Below, one piece after another: positions 35,569 to 47,069 of a stretch of DNA of 64,000 nt. Within the stretch, counting starts at the first letter, position 1. The number at the start of each line of letters is the position of its first letter. The translations under genes and the position numbers were made by a program. Source of the DNA: Silene conica (lineage: Eukaryota; Streptophyta; Magnoliopsida; Caryophyllales; Caryophyllaceae); contig CM055314.2 of assembly GCA_029255685.2 (NCBI GenBank), positions 70,010,815-70,074,814 on the forward strand. The letters run 5' to 3'. The notes under the pieces are model-generated. The model was given only the letters and a program-made list of their open reading frames with translations. It was not told the DNA's origin and searched no databases.

Positions 35569-36270
35569 TACTATATATATATGAAGTACGAAGTAATAAG
35601 TAATTTCAGGACATTAGCAATAGAGATTGATCAAGAGGTATATAGATGACATGTCCGACCACTATTATAAATTTGTTTACAAATTAAATTTCCTTATTGT
35701 TGAAAATAAGTACTGAGGTTTATGGATGGGAAATGGTCACAGGTTTACGTACAGGTTTGTCAGATGATATGATCAATCGTAATTCCGAAAATATATCCAA
35801 TATTTGAGAAAAAGATGGATAATTTGAAGTGTGTCTTAAAATATAAACATTGAAACGATTTGTGTGACAAACTTTCAAAGATTCATATTGGAGAATATTA
35901 CGGTGTATTGTATTACTAGCTTAGAATTCGTGCAAAATTGCACGGGCATGTGCAAAAAAATATAAAAATAATCATTCGAAATTTATAATTATAATATTAT
36001 TCCTTATTATAGTAAAAATGTACAACATTTTACACATTTAAATTAAAGTATAATATTAATCGAGATTTAGTATTTATATATAATACCCCTAATATTCAAA
36101 TTGATATATAATTGATAAAATCTTCGGTGAAAAAATGTATGCATGTATGTCCTATCTTCTCCCAAGGCTTCATAAACCAATGTATTTACACTCATATCTT
36201 ATTTCACATCAATGATAATTTTGAAAGTAAGCTGGTTACACTTGTTCTATGAGTTTTAAAACTCATTACT
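35569..36270. other. Intergenic DNA with one Helitron-type 3' end
   Basis: On the minus strand a hairpin CGTGCAA/TTGCACG (35929-35944) is followed by AATTCTAAGCTAG ending at 35916 and then T, as for a Helitron 3' terminus. I could not identify its 5' end. Nothing else supported here. Confidence 0.4.
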
Positions 36271-36429
36271 TAAAAAATAGGATTAATTGATAAAAATACT
36301 CTGAACTATGGGTGTTCTGCTCAAAATACTCCAGACTCTATTTTAACTACCAATATAACCAACTAATGCTCTCATTCGCTTTTATTATAATATATGACCT
36401 GCTACCTACTAAATAAGTGAAGAAATTTC

Positions 36430-37364
36430 TGTTCGAGTAAATGTCCTCCACAGTGTGTGATTATTTGAATAAATCTTTTACAGGATCACACAGGGATATA
36501 CTTAGTATATTAATCAGTTGATTAACGTTTATCGGTAACGATTGACGCACTAGTAGTTTGACGTTACTGTCATATGATGGCGATAATCAGCTGATCCCTA
36601 AAGGTCACACCTATAGGATAGTACTGAGAAATGTCATTATATATTGATATAATTACGTAAATGCTAAACTTAGCTAAATGTAGTTTAGTAGATAATAAAC
36701 ATATAATAATAATTAGGAGAAATGAATTAAATGTTAATTCTAATAAATATATATAAATATTATATTTATTAATTATATTTTAATATATGATATTTTAGAA
36801 TAATATAATTGGGTTAATTAATTATAAGATAATTAATTAATGTTCTCCGGGAATTATAATTGTACACCGAAAATTATTAAAATATGTATGATATTTTAAG
36901 GAAATTCAAAATAAGGAAACTGACTTAGAATATTATAATATAAGGAGGTTTCCTAATAGAAGTACAATACCAACACAAACCAAAACCCTATAAGTAGGGA
37001 TTCAGCCGTGTGGTACAAGGGACGAATTGAAGGAAGTTGTTATCTCTCTTGTTCTCTTTGATCAGTTTATCATCTTAAAATCCCAAAACAAATCCTCTAA
37101 AATAATTAATAGTAATTTAGGAAGAGCTTTGGAGGGATCTTTCTCAGTCATCTTGGGTGCAATCTAAGGAGAACTTCTACCTTGAAGTTTGGGTTTATAC
37201 TAGGTTGTTCTTAGGCCGATCTCATATAGGACTAAAGGTTATTTCTATATTCTTGACTGTTTAATTCTTGCAATTAAGGTTTTATTGAATCGTTTTTGAT
37301 ATAATCCTTAACAGTATTAATATGATTAATACTTTATAAGTAATTTAAGAAATTATTTCCTAGA
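36430..37364 (+). repeat. copia-C 5' LTR (935 bp)
   Basis: It starts TGTTCGAGTAAATGTCC and ends TTTCCTAGA; the final CA has mutated to GA. It carries an AT-rich central part and a CCAAAACCCTATAAGTAGGG block near 36980 that may hold the promoter (CTATAAGTA as TATA). Confidence 0.92.
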
Positions 37365-37366
37365 AG

Positions 37367-37379
37367 TGGTATCAGAGCC
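37367..37379 (+). other. copia-C primer binding site
   Basis: TGGTATCAGAGCC, complementary to initiator tRNA-Met, two bases after the LTR. Confidence 0.92.
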
Positions 37380-39479
37380 ATTGTTCAAAATCGTTTTGAT
37401 AATTAATTGAGAATTAAATCCCACGGAACAATTTTTTTTCCACGGTTCAAATTTTTTTTTTTATATCTCGGCTGAAATTTTTTTCCGTGATTGTCACGGC
37501 GTTTTTTTTTCCTTTTTTATTTTTTTTTTTATTTTGTTACTTTAAATGTTAAAATAATTATCATATGTTGATGCTCATAACAATGATATAGATCAATGTT
37601 TATTAAAAGTTTAATCAACATTATTTTAGAATTAGATTGATTTGTTTTAAATTGTTAAGATGAATGAATATTGTTCATATGAATTAAAAGTTAACCTTAA
37701 TGACAATATTTGGAAATTTTTAAGATCTAATATGATTAGAACTATAACACATAAATTATGAGATGATTTTTGTGCTACTATGAGTAATTTTAAGAAAGTT
37801 CACAAATTAGTAAAGTTTCCAAAATTTATTTCTACCTTGATTATACTATTTAAGGAAATGGTATAATATCTTATGAATATGTTGATTTACATGATATTAT
37901 TTGATAATATGAGTAATTGCCCAATTTAATATAAAAAAAACGTGAATTTTTGGACCGTGAGTTTTATTTTTCCGGCCCTTTTCCTTATTTTTGTGATTTG
38001 TTGCTTTTGTTATTATTAATATTATATGATGATATTTGTATTAACTAAATTATAAATAAAAATTTATAATTAGAACAAATATATAAAGATAACAAAATAA
38101 AAGGGATATTAAAACCGTAAAATTGGATTTTAGGGTTAATTTATTTGTTTTCGTTTTTATTTATATTATGAGATAATATTTATATTAACTAAATTATAAA
38201 AGATGTTTTGTAATTGTAACAATTTTTTTTCGAAAGAAAAGGAAAGAAAACGTGTAATTGCCGTGAAATTTAAGGAAATAAACGAAAATTATTTGATAAT
38301 TTTTCGTTTATTTAATCATTTATTTATTTTAAAAGGTTTATTATATCTAATAGATGATACTTACTAAATTCTAAAAACTTTTAGAATTTACTTGGATTAT
38401 GGTTTACATTGTGACATGTAATTTTAAGGTTAATGGTGGTTTGGATAATATTGCATTATGAATGTTTTTATTATATTGTTAATGATATTGTTTTTCAATG
38501 AAGGTTGAATTTATTATTTTTACAATTGTTGTCAAGTTCAATTATGTAATCTAGTGTGACTTTAGTTTTTGGGTTACTTTTCGGTAATGGTGGAAAGTAA
38601 TCAAGTGATGTAATTTATGAGATCTCGCATCTCCGCTTTTTATTTTATTTATTCTTTATTTTAGATCAAATGTAAATAGGATTTGCATTGTAATAGCTTA
38701 GAATAAAGAAGAAGAAGAAGAAGAAGAAGAAGAAGAAGAGTTTGATGCGTCCGGGTCTCTATTTCCAGTTTACATCACGAGATGAAGAACGATGATCCAT
38801 GAAGCTTCTAGGGTCCATGTGATTGGATTCCAAGTTGTATTTACTGTTTTTCATAGGATAGGTCACACTAGGATTTTATGTTTTATGTTCTTTTCTTCAT
38901 TACTTGAATGCTGCATGTCATTATATTCCGCCTAAACCAAACCACCTATATGCATGTAAAATGGCTCATGTAGATTATTTTGCATTTTGACATATGATGT
39001 TTTATTTATGCCACCACTTATTCCTACTCATCTCAAAATAGTTCACTTAAATGAGTTTAAAATAGTGATGGAATCTCACTCTACATAAAATTGAGAAATT
39101 AGCCTTTCTAGATAAAACAACTATGAATCCATTGTTCGTCGGTGGGCATACAGGACCTGTTGTTATCTCCATATGGACCCCTTTTACCTCGGGTAAGTAG
39201 TGTGTTGTGACCTAGTTGAACTCAACACAATGATTCAATCAAGTTATTGAAGTCATTGTGGACTAATAGATAAATTTAAGAAATTTGTCAACTGAGAGTT
39301 CTAATGTATAACCAGTTAAAGGGTTAACTAACCAAATCGGGATTTGGGTCTTTGGATACATTATATAATTCTTTGAGTGAGATCGGTTATATTATGTCGT
39401 ATAAAGATTTAAAATTCAATGATTTACTCATGTTTATTTATTTTCTCATTTGTAGATCATTTAATATCTGCTATTAAAA
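37380..39479 (+). other. copia-C long non-coding leader (2.1 kb)
   Basis: AT-rich sequence without a coding frame lies between PBS and gag. It includes poly-T runs near 37430-37530 and a (GAA)n microsatellite at about 38708-38740. Copia leaders are usually far shorter, so this may be a family trait or old inserted DNA. No inserted element boundaries are visible. Confidence 0.7.
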
Positions 39480-40388
39480 ATGACTGATGCAAATGCAACT
39501 CCGGGCCCTACCGTCACCCTCACCAGGGACTCGTGGTTACGCTCCTTTATGGACCACGTCACCTACAATCAGAACTCCCGCCTAAAGAATGATGGGAGTA
39601 ACTTTACCGATTGGGAGGCAGCATTACGGAATGCTGCCATTGCTGATGGTAAATTAAAGTATTTGGTTGAGCCAATATCGGCTGAACCAATACGACTGGA
39701 GCCCAACGAACTGCATATGATGAGTTCGTTCGTCAAGCTGGTGCGATTAAAAACGTATTTATTTATGCAATGGAAAGCAATTTGCAGCGCCGCTTCATTC
39801 CACAAGGTGCAAATAAGATTTTCACCACCCTTACCAATGAATTCTCCCAAGCTCCGAGAATCATGAGTTATGACGCAGCAGTCCGCTTCTTCGAAGCTAA
39901 ACTGTCTAAGGGTCAAGCAGTTAGCCCACACATCCTCAAGATGATTGAGAAGATGGAAGTTCTGGAGTCTCTTGGTTGCAAGATTATTGAGGAGTCAGTC
40001 ATGGTAGACCGAATCTTACACTCTCTTCATGATGGGTTCACCCAATTTAGGGTGAACTATAACATGAATGACATGAAGAAAACTCTTCATAAGCTCCACT
40101 CTCAGCTCGTGCAAGCTGAGAAAGATCTCAATTAGTGGGAGTGCTAAGAAGGACGTCCTTGTCATACAAGCTAATTGGAAAGGGAAGGGAAAGGCAAAGG
40201 CTCCCTTAAATGTTAAGAAGTCTCAGTTCAAAAAGAAGCAGCCGAAACCCAAGAGTGGACCTGGTGAGACCAGTAAGTCAAAGGCCAAAGCTAAGGGCAA
40301 AGGGAAAGAGGGAGAGTGCCACCATTGCCACGAGTCTGGGCATTGGAAGAGGAACTGTCCTAAGTACCTCGATGATATCAAGGCTGGA
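39480..40388 (+). pseudogene. copia-C Gag, frameshifted
   Basis: It begins MTDANATPGPTVTLTRDSW. The frame breaks near 39715 and continues in another frame through a copia Gag (UBN2-like) segment to a TAG at about 40133. After a second shift the frame is open from 40134 with no stop, through a Lys-rich linker and a CCHC zinc knuckle (CHHCHESGHWKRNC, 40317-40358), and runs into the protease. Two lesions are therefore visible in gag. Confidence 0.85.
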
Positions 40389-41901
40389 CGTGTGACAACC
40401 ACAGGTATATCTTCGTTTATTCATATGATTGAAATAAACCATGCAAGTTCAGCAACATGGGTATTTGATACTGGTTGTGGTTCTCACTTGTGTAATCACT
40501 TGCAGGGTTTAAGGGACGTCCGCAAACTTGAGAAAGGGGACATAGACCTTCGCGTTGGAAATGGACCAAAGGTTGTAGCTGTCTCCATAGGAACTTATGT
40601 ACTCAAACTACCTAGTGGTTTCGTGTTATTTTTAAATAATTTTTATTTTGTTCCTAGTTTGTCGAAAAACATTATTTCTATTTCTGTTTTGGATACGGAA
40701 GGATTTTGTTTTAATATTAAGCACAACTGTTGTACTTTTTCATTAAACGATATGATTTATGGAAAGGCTGTTTCCGTAAACGGAATATATGTTTTAGACC
40801 AAACCACCGAGATTTATCATGGAATAATAAAAGGGTTAAAACAGGTGATAAAGAACAAACGTATTTATGGCATTGTCGAATGGGACACATCAATGAAAAA
40901 CGCGTAGAGAAACTCATTAAGAATGGGTCAATACCAACATTTCATTACGAATCAATTGGTACGTGTGAATCATGTCTCATCGGAAAGATGACTCGTATTT
41001 CCTTTAAAGGTATTGGAATGCGAGCTAGTGATCTTTTAGGACTCATACATACAGATGTGTGTAGTCCTATGGCAATCACAGCAAGAGACGGCTATAGATA
41101 TTTCATCACTTTTACGGATGATTTAAGTAAATACGGGTATGTCTATTTAATGAAACATAAGAGTGAATCCTTTGGCAAGTTCAAGGAATTCCAAAATAAG
41201 GTTGAGAACCAATTAGATAGGAAGATAAAAGCACTTCGATCTGATCGTGGTGGGGAGTATCTTTTGACTGAGTTTGATCAACACCTGAAAGACTGTGGTA
41301 TTGTATCGCAGTTAACTCCACCTGGAACACCATAATTGAATGGTGTATCCGAACGGAGAAATCGAACTTTATTAGTTATGGTTAGATCCATAATGAGTCA
41401 CACGGTTGTGCCTGATTCATTATGGAGATTTTCTCTTCAATCTGCTGCTCTAATACTTAACCGAAGTCCGACTAAAGCAGCGAACAAGACTCCATATGAG
41501 ATGTGGAAAGAAAAAGTTCCTGACTTGTCTTTTATTCGGGTTTGGGGCTGTTAAGCTTATGTCAAGTGGAGACACGAAGACAAGATAGGCCCACGATCGG
41601 TCAAGACTTACTTTGTAGGTTATCCGAAAGGAATTTTGGTCACTACTTTTATTCACCTAACGAACAAAGAGTGTTTGTTGCGGCTAGTGCGAATTTTTTA
41701 GAGAAAGATTTTCTCTCGAACAAACAGAGTAGTAGAACTTTTGATCTGTCAGAGGTTCAAGAACCAGAAACCAACAGTGTGATGGAAAAAAGTGTTCCTT
41801 CCACATCTGCTATGGTATCCATTCCAGAGGAACCTAGGAGGTCGATTCGAGTTTCTCACCCCCAGACCGATACATTGGTATGGTTGAGGAAGGTGGTGTA
41901 G
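40389..41901 (+). pseudogene. copia-C protease and integrase, broken
   Basis: Aspartic protease with WVFDTGCGSHLC (catalytic D at 40467). A frame change near 40830 leads to the GAG-pre-integrase zinc domain (HCRMGH ... CESC) and the integrase core, with aspartates in HTDVCSP and RSDRGGEY. An in-frame TAA at 41333-41335 falls just before NGVSERRNRT, where a Gln codon (CAA) is expected, consistent with a C to T change. Another stop follows at about 41552. The integrase C-terminal part continues to about 41870 before a further frame change. Non-functional. Confidence 0.87.
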
Positions 41902-42598
41902 AAAACATTTTACTCCTTGAGAGTAACGAACCAGCTAACTACAAAGGAGCCATGACCTGTTCCGACTCCAAGCTATGGCTCGAAGCCATGCACTCCGAAA
42001 TAGATTCCATACAAGAGAATCAAGTATGGATTTGGTTGATTTGCCTGAAAAGGTAAGACCCCTTCAGTGCAAATGACTTTAAAAGATAAAGCGTGCATTA
42101 GATGGACAACCAGATGTTTATAAAGCACGATTGGTGGCAAAAGGTTTCACTCAAGTACACGGGTTGCACTATGATGAGATATTTGCTCCAGTCGTAATGC
42201 TTAGAACTATTCGAATTATCTTAGCGATAACCGCATTTCATGATTATGAGATTTGGCAAATGGATGTGAAAACCGCCTTCCTAAATGGGTTTTTGGAAGA
42301 AGAACTGTATATGATACAACCTGAGGGTTTCATCGATCCTAAACATCCTAAGAAAGTGTGCAAGCTTAAGCGTTCCATCTAAGGAACTAAGCAAGCATCA
42401 CGGGGTTAGCATCATCGTGTTGATGACGTGATAAAACAGAACGGATTCATTCGAAGTGTCGAAGAACCATGTCTGTATATCAAGTCAAGTGGGAGTAAAA
42501 TTGTGTTCCTAGTATTGTATGTAGATGACATACTACTGATTGGAAACGACATTCCCATGCTCTCGTCGTTTTAGACATGGTTAAAGAACCATTTCAAA
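41870..42598 (+). pseudogene. copia-C reverse transcriptase, broken
   Basis: The copia RT (RVT_2) opens with a segment matching the W-x-x-A-M-x-S-E-x-D-S-I pattern near 41960-42010. It continues through ARLVAKGFTQ (about 42124), DYEIWQMDVKTAFLNG, and the catalytic YVDD at 42518-42529. Frames change near 42030-42110 and again between 42382 and 42590, so the polymerase cannot be made. Confidence 0.87.
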
Positions 42599-43507
42599 AT
42601 GAAAGATTTGGGTGAGGCACAGAGGATTCTAGGCATCCGTATCTATAAAGATAGATCGAAAAGGATGTTGGCATTGAGTCAAGAACATAATTATATAGAT
42701 AAGATTCTTGATAGATTCAGTATGACAAACTCCAAGAGAGGTTACCTTCTTGTTGTTCATAGGGTGCATCTGAGTAAGAAACAATCACCTACAACACCAG
42801 AAGAAACCGAACGCATGAGTCGGATACCTTATGCTTCGGCAGTAGGGTCGATCATGTATGCCATGATGTGCACACGTCCAGACGTGGCATATGCATTGAG
42901 TATGGTCAGCCGTTACCAAAATAATTCAGCTGAAAGTCACTGTATAGCCGTCAAGAACAACCTTAAGTACTTACGAAGGACTAAGGATTGGGCTCTGGTA
43001 TATGGTGGAGATACAGAGCTATGTGCTAAGGGTTACACAGATGCTAGTTTCCAAACCGATCGTGATGATACCAAATCTCAGTCGGGTTTTGTCTTTACTC
43101 TTAATGGTGGAGCAGTCAGCTGGAAGAGTTCCAAGCAAAGCGTTACAGCAGATTCTACAACAGAGTCTGAGTACTTGGCAGCTTTCGAAGCTGCAAAGGA
43201 AGCTATTTGGATGCGTTATTTCTTACAAGGAGTAAAGGTAGTACCAAGTGTGAAAGATCCAATCACCCTTTATTGTGATAACAGTGGTGCCATCTTCCAG
43301 GCTAAGGAGCCTAAGTCTAGCAACAAATCTAGACATGTACTCAGAATAACTCATCTGATAAGAGATTACATGGAGCAAAAGGAGATATCGTTGTGTAAGA
43401 TTGGAACGGATAACAACATTGCAGATCCGCTGACTAAGGCACTACCTCATAATAAACATGAAAGGCACATCTCATCCATGGGGATAAAACGTGTTCCAGA
43501 GTTTTAA
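42599..43507 (+). pseudogene. copia-C RNase H, largest remaining open segment
   Basis: A 302-codon open segment covers the end of RT (MKDLGEAQRILGIRI) and RNase HI. The motifs YTDASFQTD, the TESEYLA glutamate and YCDNSGAI are in their usual order, followed by the SRHVLRITHLIRDY and NIADPLTKAL motifs that end plant copia polyproteins. The stop is at 43505-43507. It is intact only as a fragment downstream of broken RT. Confidence 0.9.
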
Positions 43508-44278
43508 TAAACATTATTTGATTGATATTTGATCATTTCAATTATTACTTAATAAAATCATTGAATTTCTTTATATTGTATTACATGTGGATTGTATGAC
43601 AATTTTGAACACCACACATTGAACTGTTTTACTTTATATGTTTGCATTGTCCGTAAACACCAATATGAGCTGATAACTCAGGTGATTATTTTGTTAGTTG
43701 AAGGATGGAAGGTTCACTATTCCATAAGTTAAGCGTTTGACTGATCAATAACAAATATGGGTATATGATATCGCATAGGACATAGTGATCACAACATAGA
43801 GTCCTAAATGTTAAGATACATTAGGTGTCTGGTCATGGATGGGACGTCTATTGTGATTCCTAAAGTCGGTTCTTTTGACCATTGTTTATTTCATGCGATA
43901 TAGACAATTTTTGGATGGTTTAGGTTTCTGTCCTAGGTCGCACCGTAAAAGGAGGCCAATCGGACTTTTACTGGGTCATTTCATGTTGTGCTTCCATCGG
44001 CAGGTTATAAGTCAAGGAAAATATCCAGCCTTTATCATGTTTTATATACATTTCTCAGGGCCACTCGACGAGTAGTAACTTAAACGCATGGCCATGCTCG
44101 AATATAATTCGTATCAGTTATGTTACTCTCTGGTCGAGGAAACCACTCTTGATATGATTACTTGGGAGATACGACCTTGTAAGGTGAGACTTGGCAATTT
44201 GTCTTCCATTGAGTAAGAGAATAATTTATGGATATGAGAATCGTAATCGCACACACACTTGTAGGACGAGTGGGAGAT
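43508..44278 (+). other. copia-C 3' untranslated region with polypurine tract
   Basis: Non-coding sequence ends in the purine-rich GAGTGGGAGAT (44268-44278) directly before the 3' LTR, a typical copia polypurine tract. Confidence 0.85.
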
Positions 44279-45212
44279 TGTTGGAGTAAATGTCCTCCAC
44301 AGTATGTGATTATTTGAATAAATCTTTTACAGAATCACAAAGGGATACTTAGTATATTAATTAGTTGGTTAACGTTTATCGGTAATGATTGGCTCACTAG
44401 TAGTTTGACGTTACTGTCATATGATGGCGATAATCAGCTGATCCCTAAAGGTCACACCTATAAAATAGTACTGAGAAATGTGATTATATATTGATATAAT
44501 TACGTAAATGCTAAACTTAGCTAAATGTAGTTTAGTAGATAATAAACATATAATAATAATTAGGAGAAATGAATTAAATGTTAATTCTAATAAATATATA
44601 TAAATATTATATTTATTAATTATATTTTAATATATGATATTTTAGAATAATATAATTGGGTTAATTAATTATAAGATAATTAATTAATGTTCTCCGGGAA
44701 TTATAATTGTACACCGAAAATTATTAAAATATGTATGATATTTTAAGGAAATTCAAAATAAGGAAACTGACTTAGAATATTATAATATAAGGAGGTTTCC
44801 TAATAGAAGTACAATACCAACACAAACCAAAACCCTATAAGTAGGGATTCGGCCGTGTGGTACAAGGGACGAATTGAAGGAAGTTGTTTTCTCTCTTGTT
44901 CTCTTTGATCAGTTTATCATCTTAAAATCCCAACACAAATCCTCTAAAATAATTAATAGTAATTTAGGAGGAGCTTTGAATGGATCTTTCTCAGTCATCT
45001 TGGGTGCAATCTAAGGAGAACTTCTACCTTAAAGTTTGGGTTTATACTAGGTTGTTCTTAGGCCGATCTCATATAGGACTAAAGGTTATTTCTATATTTT
45101 TGACTGTTTAATTCTTGCAATTGAGGTTTTATTGAATCGATTTTGATATAATCATTGGCAGTATTAATATGATTAATACTTTTATAAGTAATTTAAGAAA
45201 TTATTTCCTACA
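44279..45212 (+). repeat. copia-C 3' LTR (934 bp)
   Basis: It starts TGTTGGAGTAAATGTCC and ends TTTCCTACA, followed by TSD ATTTC. It retains the canonical CA end that the 5' LTR has lost. Confidence 0.92.
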
Positions 45213-45539
45213 ATTTCTAACCCTTCTTTAACACGTCTTTCTCTTTTTACTTTTCTGTTAATCTATTCACCTAATCACACCATTAAAACACGCTACAATA
45301 AGTTAACAAAACAACAAAATTTATTCTAAGCAAATGAGGGCATTAGTTGGTTATATTGGTAGTTAAAATAAGAGTATTTTGAGCAGTCCACTCATAGTTC
45401 GGAGTATTTCTATCAATTAATCCTAAAAAATATCATAAATTTTTTAAAGCTTAAAAACTTCAAACATAATTAATTTGTAGGCCGGTATATCACCGTCCCA
45501 CCCATTACGTCCTTACGGGTGAAATATTTGTACTTGTAC

Positions 45540-45808
45540 GGAGCGAACCCAGGATTTAATATATGGGGTAGCAAAAAAAATTAAAAAATAAATATACATA
45601 TAGTCGGATTGGAACCCATGACCACTAGGTGGGATTTTGAAACTTTTACCATTGAGTCTAATGATGTTTATTGTTCATTTAATGAGATTACCTTTATTTA
45701 TTTACTATTTAGCAATATTTGGGGTAGCAAAAATCCGCTTTTTTAACCAATTTTTTAAAATTTGGGGTAGCGGCCGCTACCCCTTGCTACTTAGTAGTTT
45801 CGCCTATG
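45540..45808. mobile_element. hAT-like MITE (269 bp)
   Basis: The left end GGAGCGAACCCAGGATTTAA resembles hAT MITE ends, and the right end (reverse complement CATAGGCGAAACTAC) is a diverged partner. CTTGTAC flanks both sides (45533-45539 and 45809-45815). GGGGTAGC occurs three times inside. A minus-strand stretch at about 45604-45656 resembles a tRNA A/B-box pair (GGGTTCCAATCC as B-box). Confidence 0.55.
45764..45783. repeat. Perfect 20-bp palindrome
   Basis: GGGGTAGCGGCCGCTACCCC, a perfect inverted repeat with no loop, near the right end of the hAT-like MITE. It is the most GC-rich short stretch of the region. Confidence 0.95.
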
Positions 45809-45815
45809 CTTGTAC

Positions 45816-46464
45816 CCCTTTGCAAATGCTATACCCATAACTGCCCCAATGGGGGTGAGTGTAGTGCGACAACCATTGTAAAATAAGTATTGTATTAACT
45901 CGTTACTACCCACATTTTTGGTGAGAGTATATATATTTTTAGTACACGATTTTACATCAAATTAATATAAACCTTTTAACCCAATGCCTTTAGTAAAATA
46001 TAATTACGTTAAAAAACACCCATAAATAATTGGCTAATAGTATATAACCACACAGTCCTGTACTCACTTTAAAAAAAAATCCTACAAATTGTAAGTATGA
46101 TACTCTTAGTAATATATACGTAAATAATATGAAACATAGTATGTAGTTGTATGCCCGTTTTATCATATGACAAACTTGTTATCGTAAAAGTTCAAAAAAA
46201 TCATCTCATACGGAATAAAACAATTTGTGTGGTCAATATTAATTACATGTGATATAAGATAAACCTTTAATGAATTGTATTAGTTAACATAAATATATTA
46301 ACTAAAATAGTAGGTCTTACTTAAGTTCGTCTTAATTTAAGACATTCACAACATGTTTTATGTCCTATTTAAATCGGATATGAGTGCATGTCGTCTTAAC
46401 TTGCGATGATTTTAACTAAGAATTTGTGAAATTGAAAAATCGTTTACGAAAGGTTTACAATTTT
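45816..46464. other. AT-rich intergenic DNA, no gene seen
   Basis: No coding frame or bounded repeat recognised. Confidence 0.55.
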
Positions 46465-47018
46465 CAAATAAAAAAATAACTAATAAATTTTATATAAAAC
46501 AATTTTACGTTGTAAATTATGATTAAAACATAATATCTATAGTTAGTTTTAGTCAATCGTAATACATGTTTGTTGTAAAAATGATTTTTAAGGAGCGCAT
46601 TTGAGTAATTGTAAAATAAATCAATGACTTTTAATTGAAAGTAACATAATAGCCAAAAAAATTATTGTTAAATAAAATTTAAGTGCATCTTATAATAATG
46701 CACGACTCTATTTTTTTTAAGATAAATCATCAGGTACAAATAAAAAAATAACTAATAAATTTTATATAAAACAATTTTACGTTATAAATTATGATTAAAA
46801 CATAATATCTATAGTTAGCTACTACTTAGCTTTAGTCAATCGTAATACATGTTTATTGTAAAAATGATTTTCTAAGGAGCGCATTTGAGTAATTGTAAAA
46901 TAAATCAATGACTTTTAATTGAAAGTAACAAAATAGCCAAAAAAATGATTGTTAAAGAAAATTTAAGTGCATCTTATAATAATGCACGACTCTATTTTTT
47001 TGAGATAAATCATCAGGT
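46465..47018. repeat. Tandem duplication, 272-bp unit
   Basis: Unit 1 (46465-46736) and unit 2 (46737-47018) share long identical stretches such as AAGGAGCGCATTTGAGTAAT and GTGCATCTTATAATAATGC. The second unit has a ~10-bp insertion (GCTACTACTTA). Divergence is a few percent. Non-coding. Confidence 0.9.
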
Positions 47019-47069
47019 AAATGCTATTATTATGCAATAATGTCGATAGATTATTTTCCGTAGTTACAA

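Larger units (their letters stand above)
36430..45212 (+). mobile_element. Ty1/copia retrotransposon copia-C, degenerate but structurally complete
   Basis: Two LTRs (36430-37364 and 44279-45212) are bounded by TSD ATTTC (36425-36429 and 45213-45217). There is a PBS at 37367 and a purine tract at 44269-44278. The order GAG-PR-INT-RT-RNaseH is the copia order. The LTRs differ by roughly 25-30 bases by eye plus small indels, so it is clearly older than gypsy-A. Coding is broken by several frameshifts and stops. It inserted into a MULE-type MITE. Confidence 0.93.
36280..45423. mobile_element. MULE-type MITE (~360 bp) split by copia-C
   Basis: The left TIR starts at 36280 with GGATTAATTGATA; the right TIR is its inverted copy ending at 45423. 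The arms match over roughly 100 bp (TTTTAACTACCAATATAACC shared in both). The flanking 9 bp are identical, TAAAAAATA at 36271-36279 and 45424-45432, the signature target duplication length of Mutator-like elements. Without the 8.8-kb copia insertion the element would be about 356 bp and non-coding. Confidence 0.88.

Noticed and set aside
35916-36397. Short minus-strand Helitron with 5' end at 36397
   Set aside because: The supposed 5' end lies inside the TIR of the MULE-type MITE, whose boundary at 36280 is fixed by a perfect 9-bp TSD.
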